DNA of 64,000 nt from Nitrospirota bacterium (GTDB lineage Bacteria > Nitrospirota > Nitrospiria > Nitrospirales > Nitrospiraceae): NCBI GenBank assembly GCA_040757595.1, contig JBFLWP010000002.1, forward strand, positions 263,832 through 327,831. Direction: 5' to 3'. Position 1 is the first letter of the stretch. Each line of letters opens with the position of its first letter. Position numbers and translations under genes: made by a program. Below are positions 50,800-60,006 of this stretch, piece after piece. The notes below the pieces were generated by a model. The model searched no databases and was not told the DNA's origin. It saw nothing but the letters and a program-made list of their open reading frames with translations.

Positions 50800-53700
50800 T
50801 CACCTGGCGACGCACTCCGCCTCGAGCCTGGTGCGCACGCGGGCGAACTCCGCTTCCAGGTCGTCCAACAGCTTGTCTGCTCGCGACAGATCCTGAGCTG
50901 CGCCGATCGTCTGAAGGTCCGCGCAGAGGCGGGCCATTGACCGTGCGCCGAGGTTGCCACAGGCTCCCTTCAACCCGTGGGCCGCACGTTCCAGCGCCTG
51001 CCCGTCCTTCCGTCGAAATGCCTCACGCAGACTGGCCAAGCGCCGCGGCGCGTCGTCCAGGAATTGCGCGATCAGCGTTTCCAGGAACTGAGGATCCTGT
51101 ACGCCCCCGAGTTCCCGCAACACGTTCAGGACTTCCCGGTCGACTGAGTCCGGTACGGGCTGGACGGTGTCCCGCTCTTTGTCCGCTCCCCGATCCTGCC
51201 GAGCCCCGTCCGTCTCGGCGTGCTGCGGGAGCCACCGCTGCAATACCGCGCGGAGGTCATCCCGCTTGACCGGCTTCGCCACATAGTCGTCCATCCCCGC
51301 CGCCAGGCAACGCTCCCGATCACCCTGCATGGCGTTGGCCGTCATGGCGATAATCGGTACGCGCTGCGCGCCGCGTCTCTCGCCATGCGTCGTTCGTATC
51401 TCGTCTGGCGCTTCACGCTTCACGTGCGACGCTTCACGTTTTCTGATTTCACGCGTGGCTTCAAAGCCGTCCATTTCCGGCATTTGACAATCCATGAGCA
51501 CCAGGGCGTAAGGGATGCGCGCCAGCGCATCTATGGCTTCGATCCCGTTCGCGGCGATGTCGGCGCTGCAGCCGAGTTTCTCCAGCATCCGCACGGCCAC
51601 CTTCTGGTTCACCACGTTGTCCTCCGCGACGAGGACGCGGGGGCGCGAACGCGAGCGGGCCTCCTCCAGGCTGTGGCGGGTGATAAGCGGAGCGGGGGCT
51701 GGAACCGGACTGCCCTGCAGGGCCGCCGGGACCGGATTCGAGGCTTGCTCGCCCGTTCGTTCCATCACCGTGACGATACAGTCGTGCAGGTGGGCGCCCC
51801 GAACGGGCTTGGTGAGGTAGGCGGAAAATCCGGCCTGTCTGGCGCTTTCCGCCTCTCCGCGCTGGCCATAGGAAGTCAGCAGCACCAGGCGAAGGGCTGA
51901 AAGAGCCGGATCGTCCTTGATCGCACGGGCCAACTGAAGCCCGTCCATGCCGGGCATGTGCATGTCGATGAGCGCCAGGTCGTAGGGCCTTCCCTGCCCC
52001 GCCGCCCTGCGAAGCATCTCCAGCGCTTCCTGGCCGTCTGCGGCGCAACAACTCTCCAGGTTCCAACCCCGCAAGTACTGCTCCAGGATGCGGCAATTGG
52101 TGGCGTTGTCGTCCACGACCAACGCGCAGAGTCCTTGCAAATCGACCCGGGGTTGCGGCCGGGCTTGCTCGGTCACGGCTGGCCTGCTGAGGCTGGCCGT
52201 GAACCAGAACGTGCTCCCCTTGCCGGGCTTGCTCAACGCGCCGATCTGCCCGCCCATCAACTCGGCAAGCTGCTTGGAAATGGCCAGGCCCAGTCCGGTC
52301 CCGCCGTATTTCCTCGTGTGCGAGCTGTCACATTGGGAAAACGCCTGGAAGAGGCGGGTCAGCCCTTCCGGGGAGATTCCGATTCCGGTGTCGGTCACCT
52401 CGAAACGCAGGACGACGGGCGGTGAGCCCTGAGCGGGAGCGCCGCTCCCATCGGCTCCTTGTTCGGTGTGCGGCACCTCGTGGCCCGCGTTCACCACTGC
52501 GACTTGAACGATCACCTCCCCCCGATGCGTGAATTTGACCGCGTTGCTGACCAGATTCAGGAGGATCTGGCGCAGGCGGGTGGGGTCGCCGTGGAGGGCC
52601 GTCGGGACGTCCGCATGGAGGAGGGCCGTCAACTCCAGCCCCTTGCTGTGGGCCTGCTCGGCGCACAAGTCCATGACTTCCTCGACCATCGTGCGCAGGT
52701 CGAAGTCGATGAGTTCGAGTTTGATCTTGCTGGCCTCGATTTTGGAGAAATCGAGGACATCGTTGATGATCGCGAGCAGGGCTTCGGCCGACGAGCGGAT
52801 GCTGTCGGCGTATTCCCGTTGCTCCGCGTTCAGGCTTGTGTCGAGGAGGAGCCCGGTCATCCCGATGACCCCGTTCATCGGCGTGCGGATCTCGTGGCTC
52901 ATGGTGGCGAGGAATTCCGATTTCAGACGAGCGGCCTCCAGAGCTTGGTCGCGGGCCACGGCGAGCTCGGTGTTGCTCCGCTCCAGGTCTCGGGCCAGCC
53001 GGCTGAGACGCTGGGTGGTCCAGAGCAGGACGCCGAGCATCGGAATGAACATGAGCGTGCCGGCCGTGCCCAGCCGCCGCATGATGGTCTCGACCGGGGC
53101 CAGGATGTCGTCCCGGTCCATTCGCACCAGGATTCCCCAGTGGAATCCCGCAAATTCCTCGGTCCCCCTGGTGGTGGCATAACCGGTCAGGACCGGCACC
53201 TGCCGGCGCTCGTGATGCTCTTCGACGAATCCAGGCGGGGCGGCGTTGAACAACTGGGCCGAGGCGACCCCGATCCGCCTCAGGTTGACCCGGCCCTCTT
53301 CCCGCAGGATGGAGTCGACGATGAGTTCCCCGTCCCGGGTCAGGAACTGGTACTCGACCCGCGCATGGGTCCCGTGCTGCGCTTGCAGCGCGGTGACGGT
53401 CCGGGCAAAAATGTCCTCAAGCACGGGGAGGCCGACCTGTGCGGTCACCGCCCCCAGGAACTCGCCTCTGGCTCCCGTGATCGGTGCTGTGAAGGAGACG
53501 GCCACGACTCCGTCGGCTTCTTGGGAAACCGCCGCATCCTGCGCGTAGATTCCGCGCCGGCCTCGTACGGCCAGGAACCAAGGCGCTCCGCTCCGATCCC
53601 GCCCCACCGTGGCCGGGTCCGTGGCCGCGACGATCGCCCCCTGCGCATCGGTCACGCCCAGCCAGAGGTACAGGGGGTAGGCCTCCTGCAGCGTCTGGAG

Positions 53701-53967
53701 GCGGCGGGTCATCGCTGCGCGATCCTGTCCCCGGAACACCGGCATCTGCGCCATGATCTGGAGATCACCGTAGCGCTCGGCGAGAAGGAGATCCAGCTTG
53801 CCCGCGATGTCTGCGGCCGAGAGGGCCAGGGTTTCCCCCGTCGCGCTGACCAATCGGCTTTCGACGTCATGGAGGACGATGGCGCCCATCGCCAGCACCA
53901 CCACGGTCATGGCCAGGATGAGGGCTGGAAGCCACCGATAGGGGCGGGTGTCTAGGGGGCGGTGCAT
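50800..53967 (-). CDS. Hybrid sensor histidine kinase with two receivers and Hpt
   Basis: 1055 residues. Two membrane helices (about 12-34 and 302-318) enclose a large periplasmic sensor (dCache-like). Then HisKA with SHEIRTP (His358), HATPase with DTGIGIS and [12 protein letters not shown], receiver 1 (Asp668 in [11 protein letters not shown]), receiver 2 (Asp826 in [11 protein letters not shown]) and an Hpt domain (His997 in [11 protein letters not shown]). This is the BarA/EvgS-type phosphorelay layout. Receiver 2 has a basic insert (about 843-868) after TREIRKR, encoded by a stuttered repeat. The upstream GGDEF gene is probably co-transcribed. Confidence 0.92.
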   Translation of the reverse strand: MHRPLDTRPYRWLPALILAMTVVVLAMGAIVLHDVESRLVSATGETLALSAADIAGKLDLLLAERYGDLQIMAQMPVFRGQDRAAMTRRLQTLQEAYPLYLWLGVTDAQGAIVAATDPATVGRDRSGAPWFLAVRGRRGIYAQDAAVSQEADGVVAVSFTAPITGARGEFLGAVTAQVGLPVLEDIFARTVTALQAQHGTHARVEYQFLTRDGELIVDSILREEGRVNLRRIGVASAQLFNAAPPGFVEEHHERRQVPVLTGYATTRGTEEFAGFHWGILVRMDRDDILAPVETIMRRLGTAGTLMFIPMLGVLLWTTQRLSRLARDLERSNTELAVARDQALEAARLKSEFLATMSHEIRTPMNGVIGMTGLLLDTSLNAEQREYADSIRSSAEALLAIINDVLDFSKIEASKIKLELIDFDLRTMVEEVMDLCAEQAHSKGLELTALLHADVPTALHGDPTRLRQILLNLVSNAVKFTHRGEVIVQVAVVNAGHEVPHTEQGADGSGAPAQGSPPVVLRFEVTDTGIGISPEGLTRLFQAFSQCDSSHTRKYGGTGLGLAISKQLAELMGGQIGALSKPGKGSTFWFTASLSRPAVTEQARPQPRVDLQGLCALVVDDNATNCRILEQYLRGWNLESCCAADGQEALEMLRRAAGQGRPYDLALIDMHMPGMDGLQLARAIKDDPALSALRLVLLTSYGQRGEAESARQAGFSAYLTKPVRGAHLHDCIVTVMERTGEQASNPVPAALQGSPVPAPAPLITRHSLEEARSRSRPRVLVAEDNVVNQKVAVRMLEKLGCSADIAANGIEAIDALARIPYALVLMDCQMPEMDGFEATREIRKREASHVKREAPDEIRTTHGERRGAQRVPIIAMTANAMQGDRERCLAAGMDDYVAKPVKRDDLRAVLQRWLPQHAETDGARQDRGADKERDTVQPVPDSVDREVLNVLRELGGVQDPQFLETLIAQFLDDAPRRLASLREAFRRKDGQALERAAHGLKGACGNLGARSMARLCADLQTIGAAQDLSRADKLLDDLEAEFARVRTRLEAECVAR
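51402..51456. repeat. Stuttered word repeat inside the histidine kinase gene
   Basis: GCGCTTCACGCTTCACG, TGCGACGCTTCACG and TTTCACGCG repeat the word CTTCACG in frame. It encodes the extra segment of receiver 2 ([14 protein letters not shown]). It resembles the intergenic GTGACG/CTTCACG elements. Confidence 0.6.
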
Positions 53968-54038
53968 GGCTGCCGTTCGCTCCGTGTCTTTGAGAGGACT
54001 GATCGCACTTGGGGCTTCGACTGCCTGGGAGCGACAGC

Positions 54039-54977
54039 TCACGGAGCGCCGGCGGCGATGCGGCTGACCGAGCCCAGCTCGGTGCGGTTGCCCCCGCTTT
54101 CCTTGGCACGGTAGAGCGCCGCGTCCGCCGCTTTGACGAGCGCGTCTGGTTCCCCCGCGTCGTCGCCGCGGCCCGCCGCCACGCCCAAGCTGGCCGTGAT
54201 GGGAACGATCTGGCCTTCGGCAACCTCGACGGACGCGCGTTCGAGGGCCTCCCGGACCCGCTCCGCGACCGCCACGGCGTCCGGTCCGTTGCATCCCGGC
54301 AACACCGCCAGAAACTCCTCCCCGCCATAGCGACCGATCGCGTCGTAGGGCCTCACGGCCGCGCTCATCCGTCTGGCGGCTTCGCAGAGCACCCGGTCGC
54401 CGGCCAGGTGCCCATAGGTGTCGTTCACCTGTTTGAAGCTGTCGAGGTCGGCCAGTACGACGCCGATGGCGGCCTGCTCGCGCTTCGCTCGGGCGAACTC
54501 CTGCCCCAAGGTTTCGAAGATGGCGGCCCTGTTCCAGAGGCCCGTAAGCGGATCGTGCGTCGCCTGAGCCTGAAACGCCTCACGCGCCGCGATCAGCTCC
54601 GCCTGCAGATCCAGAATACGCTGGCCGGCTCGGAGACGTGCGCGGAGCTCTTCGAAGTCTACGGGCTTGGTCAGGTAATCGTCTGCGCCGGCGTTCAGAC
54701 CTTTGATGATTTCGGTCTTGCAGCTTCTGGCGGTCAACAGGAGGAGGTACATGTAGGGCTGGGCGGCCCGCTGCCGGATCCTCTGGCAGACTTCGGTGCC
54801 GTCCAGCTCCGGCATCATCCAATCGAGGATGGCCAGTTGCGGCGCCTCGGCGCGTTGCAGGATTTCCCAAGCCGCCTGTCCGTCGCGGGCCACGACGACC
54901 TGATACCCCCACGCCGAAAGGGCGGTTTCCAGGATGCGACAGGTCAGCGAGTCGTCATCGGCGATCAAGATTCTCAT
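54039..54977 (-). CDS. Response regulator with GGDEF domain (diguanylate cyclase)
   Basis: 312 residues. An N-terminal receiver ([12 protein letters not shown], Asp in [20 protein letters not shown]) and a C-terminal GGDEF domain with [16 protein letters not shown] and the active-site GGEEF; the inhibitory RxxD site (RPYD) precedes it by five residues. This is PleD/WspR-like: phosphorylation should activate c-di-GMP synthesis. GGGAAGG precedes the ATG. The hybrid kinase follows 71 bp downstream, probably its partner. Confidence 0.93.
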   Translation of the reverse strand: MRILIADDDSLTCRILETALSAWGYQVVVARDGQAAWEILQRAEAPQLAILDWMMPELDGTEVCQRIRQRAAQPYMYLLLLTARSCKTEIIKGLNAGADDYLTKPVDFEELRARLRAGQRILDLQAELIAAREAFQAQATHDPLTGLWNRAAIFETLGQEFARAKREQAAIGVVLADLDSFKQVNDTYGHLAGDRVLCEAARRMSAAVRPYDAIGRYGGEEFLAVLPGCNGPDAVAVAERVREALERASVEVAEGQIVPITASLGVAAGRGDDAGEPDALVKAADAALYRAKESGGNRTELGSVSRIAAGAP

Positions 54978-55246
54978 GGCACGGCCTTCCCGACCGTTTG
55001 GCCCGGAGCCCTCAGCGGTTGCTGCCTTCCCTGTTGGGAACCGTGTCCGCGCTCGCGGGCGGGTCCCCGTCGTTCTATCGGACTTGCCGCTGGAAGTGCT
55101 GCTTCAAGCCGGTGCGGGTAGACGATGACGACCAGCCATTGCCCTTATCGGCCGATCCATCGCTCTTCTTGAGGGCGGATGCCCCGAAAATGTGCTGGGT
55201 CGGGACTGGTCAATATCGGGTGGTTCGGATCTCGCGAGGGCTGGGT
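54978..55246. other. 269-bp intergenic stretch without recognised features
   Basis: Lies between the GGDEF gene start and the RusA-like gene end. It must carry the GGDEF promoter, but I see no consensus boxes, hairpin with U-run or repeat. Confidence 0.4.
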
Positions 55247-55879
55247 TCAGGGGAGGCGATGAGGAGCTTGTCTGGAAACGCAAGACGCCTTGGAGCAGAG
55301 CGAGATCTCCATCCGCGGGCGGGCGGCGTCGTGGCGCTTGTAGAGGTGAATCTCGACGAGGCGGTTGTCGTTGAGGCCCAAGGCTTCGCAGAGGGCGTCC
55401 TGGGCGATCTTGAGCCCGCCGTCCACGTCCCGGCGGAGCGGCGAGGCGAAATGGAAATGGATGGACAAGGCCAGCGAGTCGTGCTGGAGGGTCTTGAGCA
55501 GGTTCTGCCGGAGCGGGGAACGGGCCAGGGCGACGAGCACCTGTTGGGCGACGAGCGCCTTGTAGTTCCGTCCCACCGCGGAGAGCACGCGCCGGCCGTT
55601 CACGGTGGCGTACTGGTGGTTGATGCTCGGGGGGATGGGGAGCGTCAGAGCGAGCCGGTCCGCAGAAACCTCGGCTTGGAGTTGTTGGACTGGCGTCGCA
55701 ACGGCCGGCAAGGCCTGGAGGCGCGATCGGCGGAACGGTCGAAGCTCGTTGGACGATTCCCTGGTCGCCCGGCCTTTACGGTCGTCCGGGATGGCCTTTC
55801 TTGTGGGAGCGCGGTAGGAGGTCAGGCGAAGCGGAACAGGCTTCAGGCGGGCGGCGATCCTGCGGGACTGGCGTGGCAC
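55247..55879 (-). CDS. RusA-like Holliday-junction resolvase
   Basis: About 210 residues from GTG 55879, 8 bp after the mraZ stop; a TTG at 55711 would give 154 residues, closer to usual RusA length, and the extra N-terminus is basic and low-complexity. The core has LPIPPSINHQYATVNGRRVL and RRDVDGGLKIAQDALCEALG, matching the RusA motif with catalytic aspartates, and DNRLVEIHLYKR. RusA resolves four-way junctions and is often phage-derived. It follows mraZ on the same strand. Confidence 0.8.
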   Translation of the reverse strand: MPRQSRRIAARLKPVPLRLTSYRAPTRKAIPDDRKGRATRESSNELRPFRRSRLQALPAVATPVQQLQAEVSADRLALTLPIPPSINHQYATVNGRRVLSAVGRNYKALVAQQVLVALARSPLRQNLLKTLQHDSLALSIHFHFASPLRRDVDGGLKIAQDALCEALGLNDNRLVEIHLYKRHDAARPRMEISLCSKASCVSRQAPHRLP

Positions 55880-55887
55880 CGACCGGC

Positions 55888-56328
55888 TCAGAGGAGGTTG
55901 GAGATCTTGCTGAGGCTCTGCTCGAGTTTGTAATCGCTCTTGCTGAGATGTCGGCGCCAATCGGCCGGATTCCAGATCTCCATCCGGTTGTACAGGCCCA
56001 CCAGGACGACTTCCTGGTCCTCGTCCACCGGCACCATCTTGCGCAACCGTCCCGGAATCAACACCCGCCCGGCCTTGTCCACGTCCGAGGTCCCGGCCTC
56101 GGAGACCACGTGGTACATGAACAGCCGGCTCTCCTCTTCATCCAGCTTGGCCTTGGCTCCTTCCAGGATCTTGCCCCACTCGCCGGAAGAGTACATATAG
56201 AGCGGCTGCTCCGGCCCCTTGATGAAGACGACGCCCTTGCCCTCCGCTTCCAACTGCTCCCGGATCGGGGAGGGCACGATGAAGCGGCCCTTCTCGTCCA
56301 GCTTGCACGGGTAGACGCCTGCGAACAT
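55888..56328 (-). CDS. mraZ: Transcriptional regulator MraZ
   Basis: 146 residues with two AbrB-like SpoVT motifs, LDEKGRFIVPSPIREQL and VDKAGRVLIPGRLRKM. GGAGG precedes the ATG. MraZ usually starts the dcw cell-division cluster upstream of rsmH, but here it is followed by a RusA-like gene and preceded by a small HTH gene; no dcw gene is near. It may still regulate the dcw promoter in trans. Confidence 0.93.
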   Translation of the reverse strand: MFAGVYPCKLDEKGRFIVPSPIREQLEAEGKGVVFIKGPEQPLYMYSSGEWGKILEGAKAKLDEEESRLFMYHVVSEAGTSDVDKAGRVLIPGRLRKMVPVDEDQEVVLVGLYNRMEIWNPADWRRHLSKSDYKLEQSLSKISNLL

Positions 56329-56352
56329 GGTGCGCCTCCTTGCCGCGTCAGC

Positions 56353-56562
56353 TCATCGCGGCCTGCGAGGGCCGGGAATGCGCCGCCGGAGCCACTGTTC
56401 GAGGTCCGAGCGCACGAACCGCCATTCTTTACCCAGCTTGAATGCGGGCATGCGGCGATCCTGGATGTATCGGTACAGGGTCCGCGGCGCGATCTTCAGG
56501 TATCGGCAGGTCTCGGCCGCGGTCAACAACTCGTCTTTGCTGGAATTGGCGTGAACGGGCAT
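56353..56562 (-). CDS. Excisionase-type helix-turn-helix protein
   Basis: 69 residues. LTAAETCRYLKIAPRTLYRY with IQDRRMPAFKLGKEWRF and RSDLEQWLRRR is the MerR-like HTH_17 (excisionase/DNA-binding) pattern. It lies 25 bp upstream of mraZ on the same strand. The ribosome site is weak. It may control mraZ or be a relic of an integrated element. Confidence 0.85.
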   Translation of the reverse strand: MPVHANSSKDELLTAAETCRYLKIAPRTLYRYIQDRRMPAFKLGKEWRFVRSDLEQWLRRRIPGPRRPR

Positions 56563-56662
56563 GGCCGGTCGCTCGTCCGTCGTGCCTGATGGTCCGATTC
56601 ACAGGGAGGCAGTGTAGGATGGGAGCGGGGAATTGTCAAGCAAATCACCCTGCCGATACATG

Positions 56663-57007
56663 TCAGTCCATGTCAGTCGGTACCGATTCTACCCCGTCCC
56701 CTTCCGGCTGTTCGAGCGCCTGCTCGACGTCGTCGCCCAAGTCCTCACCCATTTCCTGCCCCATCTTTTTCATGAAGCGGGCCATGCTCTTGGGATCGTT
56801 CTCGTCCAGGTCTCCGAAGTGGCTCGGATCGGCCAGGGATTCCAGGCGCGCCTCGTCGGACTTGGGAGCGGCGAACCGGGACATGACCCGCTCAAGCCTG
56901 GCGCTCTGGCAGTGCCGGCAGACGAGCTGGGGCTGGCTCTTGAGGTTGAGGATGAGCTGGCTGGTCCGCTTTCCGCAGTCCCGGCAGCGATATTCGTAGA
57001 TCGGCAT
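56663..57007 (-). CDS. FmdB-family zinc-ribbon protein
   Basis: 114 residues. MPIYEYRCRDCGKRTSQLI and LVCRHCQSARLERVMSRF form the FmdB/CxxC zinc ribbon. The C-terminal half is acidic (DENDPKSMARFMKKMGQEMG). FmdB-type regulators are widespread with unclear roles. A stuttered palindrome lies upstream and separates it from comF. Confidence 0.88.
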   Translation of the reverse strand: MPIYEYRCRDCGKRTSQLILNLKSQPQLVCRHCQSARLERVMSRFAAPKSDEARLESLADPSHFGDLDENDPKSMARFMKKMGQEMGEDLGDDVEQALEQPEGDGVESVPTDMD

Positions 57008-57021
57008 GGTCCTCCTCTAAT

Positions 57022-57122
57022 AAGAGCTTATGGCGTATGGCTTATGGCAGATGGCATCAGACGAAAGCCGTCCTTCTTTCTCTTGCTCTAGCCATAAGCT
57101 ATTCGCTTTATGCCATACGCTC
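57022..57122. repeat. Stuttered palindrome, TATGGC/GCCATA word family (copy 2)
   Basis: AAGAGCTTATGGCGTATGGC and TTATGGCAGATGGC face GCCATAAGCTATTCGC and TTTATGCCATACGCTCTT. Outer ends AAGAGC and GCTCTT are perfect inverts. It shares its words with 36881-36980. Confidence 0.65.
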
Positions 57123-57130
57123 TTTGTACT

Positions 57131-57868
57131 TCAAACCGTGCGGGCCAACGTGTACACGTAGACGTCAGCCGCCCCGGCCCGGCGCAGGGCTTTGGCGCAT
57201 TCGTTGACGGTGGTGCCGGTTGTCAACACGTCGTCCACCAGCAGGATGCGCTTCCCTTCAATGTCCCCCGGTCGCCGAACCGCAAAAGCCCGGCGCAGAT
57301 TTTTCAGCCGGGCCGAACGGGTCAGCTCGGTTTGCGGATCGGTTCGACGGACCCGCAAGAGGTTGTCGTAGGACAGCGGCAGCCGGAGCCGGCGGTTGAG
57401 CCGATCGGCCAGCAGGAGCGACTGGTTGAATTCCCGCTCCTTCAGCCGCGTGGGGTGGAGCGGCACGGGCACCAGGAGGTCGAACGCGGGAAGTTGATCC
57501 ATGGCCGTACCCATGAGGTCCCCCAGCGTGGCGGCCAGCGCCACCTTGCCGCGGTACTTGAGCAGATGGATGGCTTCCCGCAGGGGCGACACGTACGGGT
57601 ACCGGGACCAGGCCCGGGTATATGAAGGGCGGCGAAGCCGGCATGGCTGGCACAGGTGATCGGGGGAATACGTCAGCGCGACCGGCGAGGCGAAGGGCTG
57701 CCCGCATCGAGGACAGATCGGGCCGCACAACGGCGTGAGTTGCGTCCAACAGACGCGGCAGAAAAAAGGGATCGGGTCGTCGCCGAGTTCCGCGCCGCAT
57801 GCTGCACATGCCTCCGGGAGCACCCAGTGAAGGAATAGCCGGAGGGCTGAAACGAGCCTGGGTTTCAC
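57131..57868 (-). CDS. comF: ComF-family phosphoribosyltransferase-like protein
   Basis: 245 residues from GTG 57868. An N-terminal zinc region (CAACGAEL, CRVCW, CPRCGQPF, CQPCR) is followed by a PRTase domain with VPVPLHPTRLKEREFNQS and the PRPP-loop-like VDDVLTTGTTVNE. ComF links DNA uptake to RecA/DprA handling in competent bacteria and is also widespread elsewhere. The frame is open upstream to a TTG that belongs to the promoter (57941-57946), so the later start is used. Confidence 0.88.
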   Translation of the reverse strand: MKPRLVSALRLFLHWVLPEACAACGAELGDDPIPFFCRVCWTQLTPLCGPICPRCGQPFASPVALTYSPDHLCQPCRLRRPSYTRAWSRYPYVSPLREAIHLLKYRGKVALAATLGDLMGTAMDQLPAFDLLVPVPLHPTRLKEREFNQSLLLADRLNRRLRLPLSYDNLLRVRRTDPQTELTRSARLKNLRRAFAVRRPGDIEGKRILLVDDVLTTGTTVNECAKALRRAGAADVYVYTLARTV

Positions 57869-57916
57869 CTGATGGATGCCCCGGTTGCCGCTGCACTGTC
57901 GGCCCGCTCCAGGGCA

Positions 57917-57946
57917 GTTGTAAGCGCTCCGCTCCGGGACTGTCAA
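57917..57946 (-). promoter_or_regulatory. Promoter of comF
   Basis: Minus strand TTGACA (57946-57941), 18-bp spacer, TACAAC (57922-57917). Confidence 0.6.
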
Positions 57947-57961
57947 GGGGCCGGCCCGTCC

Positions 57962-57991
57962 TTGTGAGGCTTGGAGACGATGTGGTATAGG
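57962..57991 (+). promoter_or_regulatory. Promoter of the LolD-like ATPase gene
   Basis: TTGTGA (57962-57967), 18-bp spacer, TATAGG (57986-57991), divergent from the comF promoter. Confidence 0.45.
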
Positions 57992-58035
57992 AATGGCGCG
58001 TTGCGCACCGGCGTGCGGCGCGGGGTGCCCGGAGC

Positions 58036-58698
58036 GTGGTCAAGCTCGAGCATGTTTACAAGGAGTATGCGAGGGGGGCCGTGCTGGTGATGGCGCTCCG
58101 GGATGTCTGCCTGGACGTGTCGGCCGGTGAGTTTTGCGCCGTGATGGGGCCGAGCGGGTGCGGGAAGAGCACGCTCCTGAACCTGATTGCCGGACTGGAT
58201 CGCCCCACCGCCGGTCAGATTCTGATTTCGGGCCGCTCAACGCACGGGTTCTCGGACGCGGACTGGACCAGGCTGCGGCGGGAGCGGATCGGAATGATCT
58301 TCCAGGCCTTCCATCTGATCCCCGGTCTCACCGCAGGAGAAAACGTCGCCTTGCCGTTGCTGCTCCAGGGGGAGAATGGACGGACCGTCCGCGATCGGGT
58401 AGCCGAGTGCCTGGAGGCGGTGGGCATGGGGCATCGGGAACGGCACCGGCCGGGGGAATTGTCCGGTGGAGAGCAGCAGCGTGTGGCGATCGCCCGTGCG
58501 CTGATTCACCGGCCGCACCTCATCCTGGCCGATGAGCCGACCGGCAACCTGGATTCCAAACACGGCGGAGAGATCGTGGAACTCCTGCGGACCCTCTCGG
58601 TCCGGCCCGGGCAGACCGTGATCATGGTGACCCATAGTCAGGACGCGGCGCGGGTGGCGAATCGCGTCTGCCTGATGAGGGACGGCTGCATTCAATGA
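58036..58698 (+). CDS. ABC transporter ATP-binding protein (LolD/MacB type)
   Basis: 220 residues from a GTG. Walker A GPSGCGKST, signature LSGGEQQRVAIARAL, Walker B LILADEPTGNLD, H-loop VTHSQDAA. It belongs to the LolD/FtsE/MacB branch. No permease follows directly; the large FtsX-like permease at 60159 is the nearest candidate partner, with pyrD and a LuxR-type gene between. Confidence 0.9.
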   Translation: MVKLEHVYKEYARGAVLVMALRDVCLDVSAGEFCAVMGPSGCGKSTLLNLIAGLDRPTAGQILISGRSTHGFSDADWTRLRRERIGMIFQAFHLIPGLTAGENVALPLLLQGENGRTVRDRVAECLEAVGMGHRERHRPGELSGGEQQRVAIARALIHRPHLILADEPTGNLDSKHGGEIVELLRTLSVRPGQTVIMVTHSQDAARVANRVCLMRDGCIQ

Positions 58699-58710
58699 GT
58701 GCGAGTTGCC

Positions 58711-58741
58711 GAAACCGATCACAGACCACTGATAACTGAGC
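58711..58741. repeat. Half stuttered element, ACTGA word family
   Basis: GATCACAGACCACTGATAAC then TGAGC, the right-arm type of 37800-37866, ends at the pyrD ATG. pyrD has no Shine-Dalgarno; the repeat occupies its place. Confidence 0.5.
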
Positions 58742-59668
58742 ATGGATCTGTCCACCACCATCGCCGGAGTCCGTCTCCCCAGTTGCTTCATGAACGCGGC
58801 CGGCGCGCTCTGCGTGACGCGCGAGGAACTGGAGGCGCTGGGCCGGTCCCGTGCGGGTGCGATCGTCACCAAGTCGATGACTCTGGAACCGCGCCAGGGG
58901 AATCCCGAGCCGCGCTACTACGGGTTCCCGCTGGGCTCCATCAACTCGATGGGGCTCCCCAACCTCGGGTATCGGGCCTACGTCCAACTCATTCCCGATC
59001 TCAAGAAGTTCAACAAGCCGGTCATCGCGAGCATCGCCGGGTTCGGTGAAGAGGACTTCGTCACGATCGCCAAGGCGGTGAATGAGAGCCGCCCGGATCT
59101 CGTGGAAGTCAACCTGTCTTGTCCCAACATCCCCGGAGAGCCCCAGATCGGCTACGACGCGGAGGCGTCCGAGCGCCTCTTGAAGCGCGTGCGGAAGGTC
59201 CTGTCGGTGCCGATGGGCGTCAAGCTCCCTCCCTACTTCGATCCGGCCCATCATGAAAAGATCGCGAAAGTCCTTGCCGGCGTCGGCGCGGACTTCCTCT
59301 CCCTCATCAACTCGGTCGGCAACGGGCTCGTTGTCGATCCGGACAGGGAAGCCGCGGTCATCAAGCCGAAAGGAGGGTTTGGGGGGCTCGGAGGCCCGTT
59401 GATCAAACCGGTCGCGCTGGCGAACGTCAGGGCGTTCTGGAGGCTCTTCGAAGGCCGGCTCCCGATCATCGGCACCGGCGGGGTGGTCAACGGAGCCGAT
59501 GCGTTCGAGCACCTGCTGTGCGGGGCGTCGGCCGTCCAGATCGGGACGACGCTGGTCGAGGAGGGGCTCGGTTCGTTCGAGCGACTCGAGCGGGAACTGT
59601 CGGCGTGGCTGCAGAAGAAGGGCTACCGCTCTCCGGCAGACTGCCGTGGGAAGCTCAAGGAGCTCTGA
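58742..59668 (+). CDS. pyrD: Dihydroorotate dehydrogenase, class 1A-like
   Basis: 308 residues. NSMGLPNLGY, EVNLSCPNIPGEPQIGYD (catalytic Cys in SCPN), IGTGGVVNGADAFEHLLCGA and QIGTTLVEEG are DHODH motifs. The SCPNIPG-PQ sequence fits the soluble class 1A family, which commonly uses fumarate. No PyrK electron-transfer subunit is next to it, unlike class 1B. It makes orotate in pyrimidine synthesis. Confidence 0.9.
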   Translation: MDLSTTIAGVRLPSCFMNAAGALCVTREELEALGRSRAGAIVTKSMTLEPRQGNPEPRYYGFPLGSINSMGLPNLGYRAYVQLIPDLKKFNKPVIASIAGFGEEDFVTIAKAVNESRPDLVEVNLSCPNIPGEPQIGYDAEASERLLKRVRKVLSVPMGVKLPPYFDPAHHEKIAKVLAGVGADFLSLINSVGNGLVVDPDREAAVIKPKGGFGGLGGPLIKPVALANVRAFWRLFEGRLPIIGTGGVVNGADAFEHLLCGASAVQIGTTLVEEGLGSFERLERELSAWLQKKGYRSPADCRGKLKEL

Positions 59669-59674
59669 GCGCGG

Positions 59675-59953
59675 TCAGCGCGACGCGAAGCTCTTGGGCA
59701 GGAGGCGAAGGAGCAGGGCCTGCCGCAGCAACTGAGCGACGTTTCGCACCTTGAGGCGCCGCATCAGGTTGAACCGATGCACCTCGACGGTCCGGACGCT
59801 GATATCCAGGTGCTCGGCAATTTCGCGGTTGGTGAGGCCCTGGGCCACCAGGCGCAGAATTTCCTTCTGACGCGGCGTCAGCACGTGAGTGCCTCCCGTG
59901 CGGCCTCCTCGCCGTCCGCTCTGCCTCCGCTTCATGCTTCGTGCTCGCGCCAT
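59675..59953 (-). CDS. LuxR/GerE-type DNA-binding protein
   Basis: 92 residues, a stand-alone HTH. LTPRQKEILRLVAQGLTNRE, IAEHLDISVRTVEVHRFNLM and RRLKVRNVAQLLRQAL are complete GerE motifs. No receiver or ligand domain precedes it; the basic N-terminus (MKRRQSGRRGGR) is probably unstructured. GAGG precedes the ATG. A promoter (TTACAG, 16 bp, TAGAGT at 60006-59979, minus strand) lies upstream. Confidence 0.88.
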   Translation of the reverse strand: MARARSMKRRQSGRRGGRTGGTHVLTPRQKEILRLVAQGLTNREIAEHLDISVRTVEVHRFNLMRRLKVRNVAQLLRQALLLRLLPKSFASR

Positions 59954-59978
59954 GATCGTCCTCGCCTCCTTTTAATTT

Positions 59979-60006
59979 ACTCTAACAGAGGGATGCGGCT
60001 CTGTAA
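59979..60006 (-). promoter_or_regulatory. Promoter of the LuxR-type gene
   Basis: Minus strand TTACAG (60006-60001), 16-bp spacer, TAGAGT (59984-59979). Confidence 0.4.

Noticed and set aside
55880-55960. ATG at 55960 as start of the RusA-like gene
   Set aside because: It would overlap mraZ by 73 bp in another frame and add a low-complexity N-terminus.
57941-57946. TTG start for comF
   Set aside because: This TTGACA is the -35 box of a promoter with an 18-bp spacer to TACAAC, so it is upstream of the transcript.
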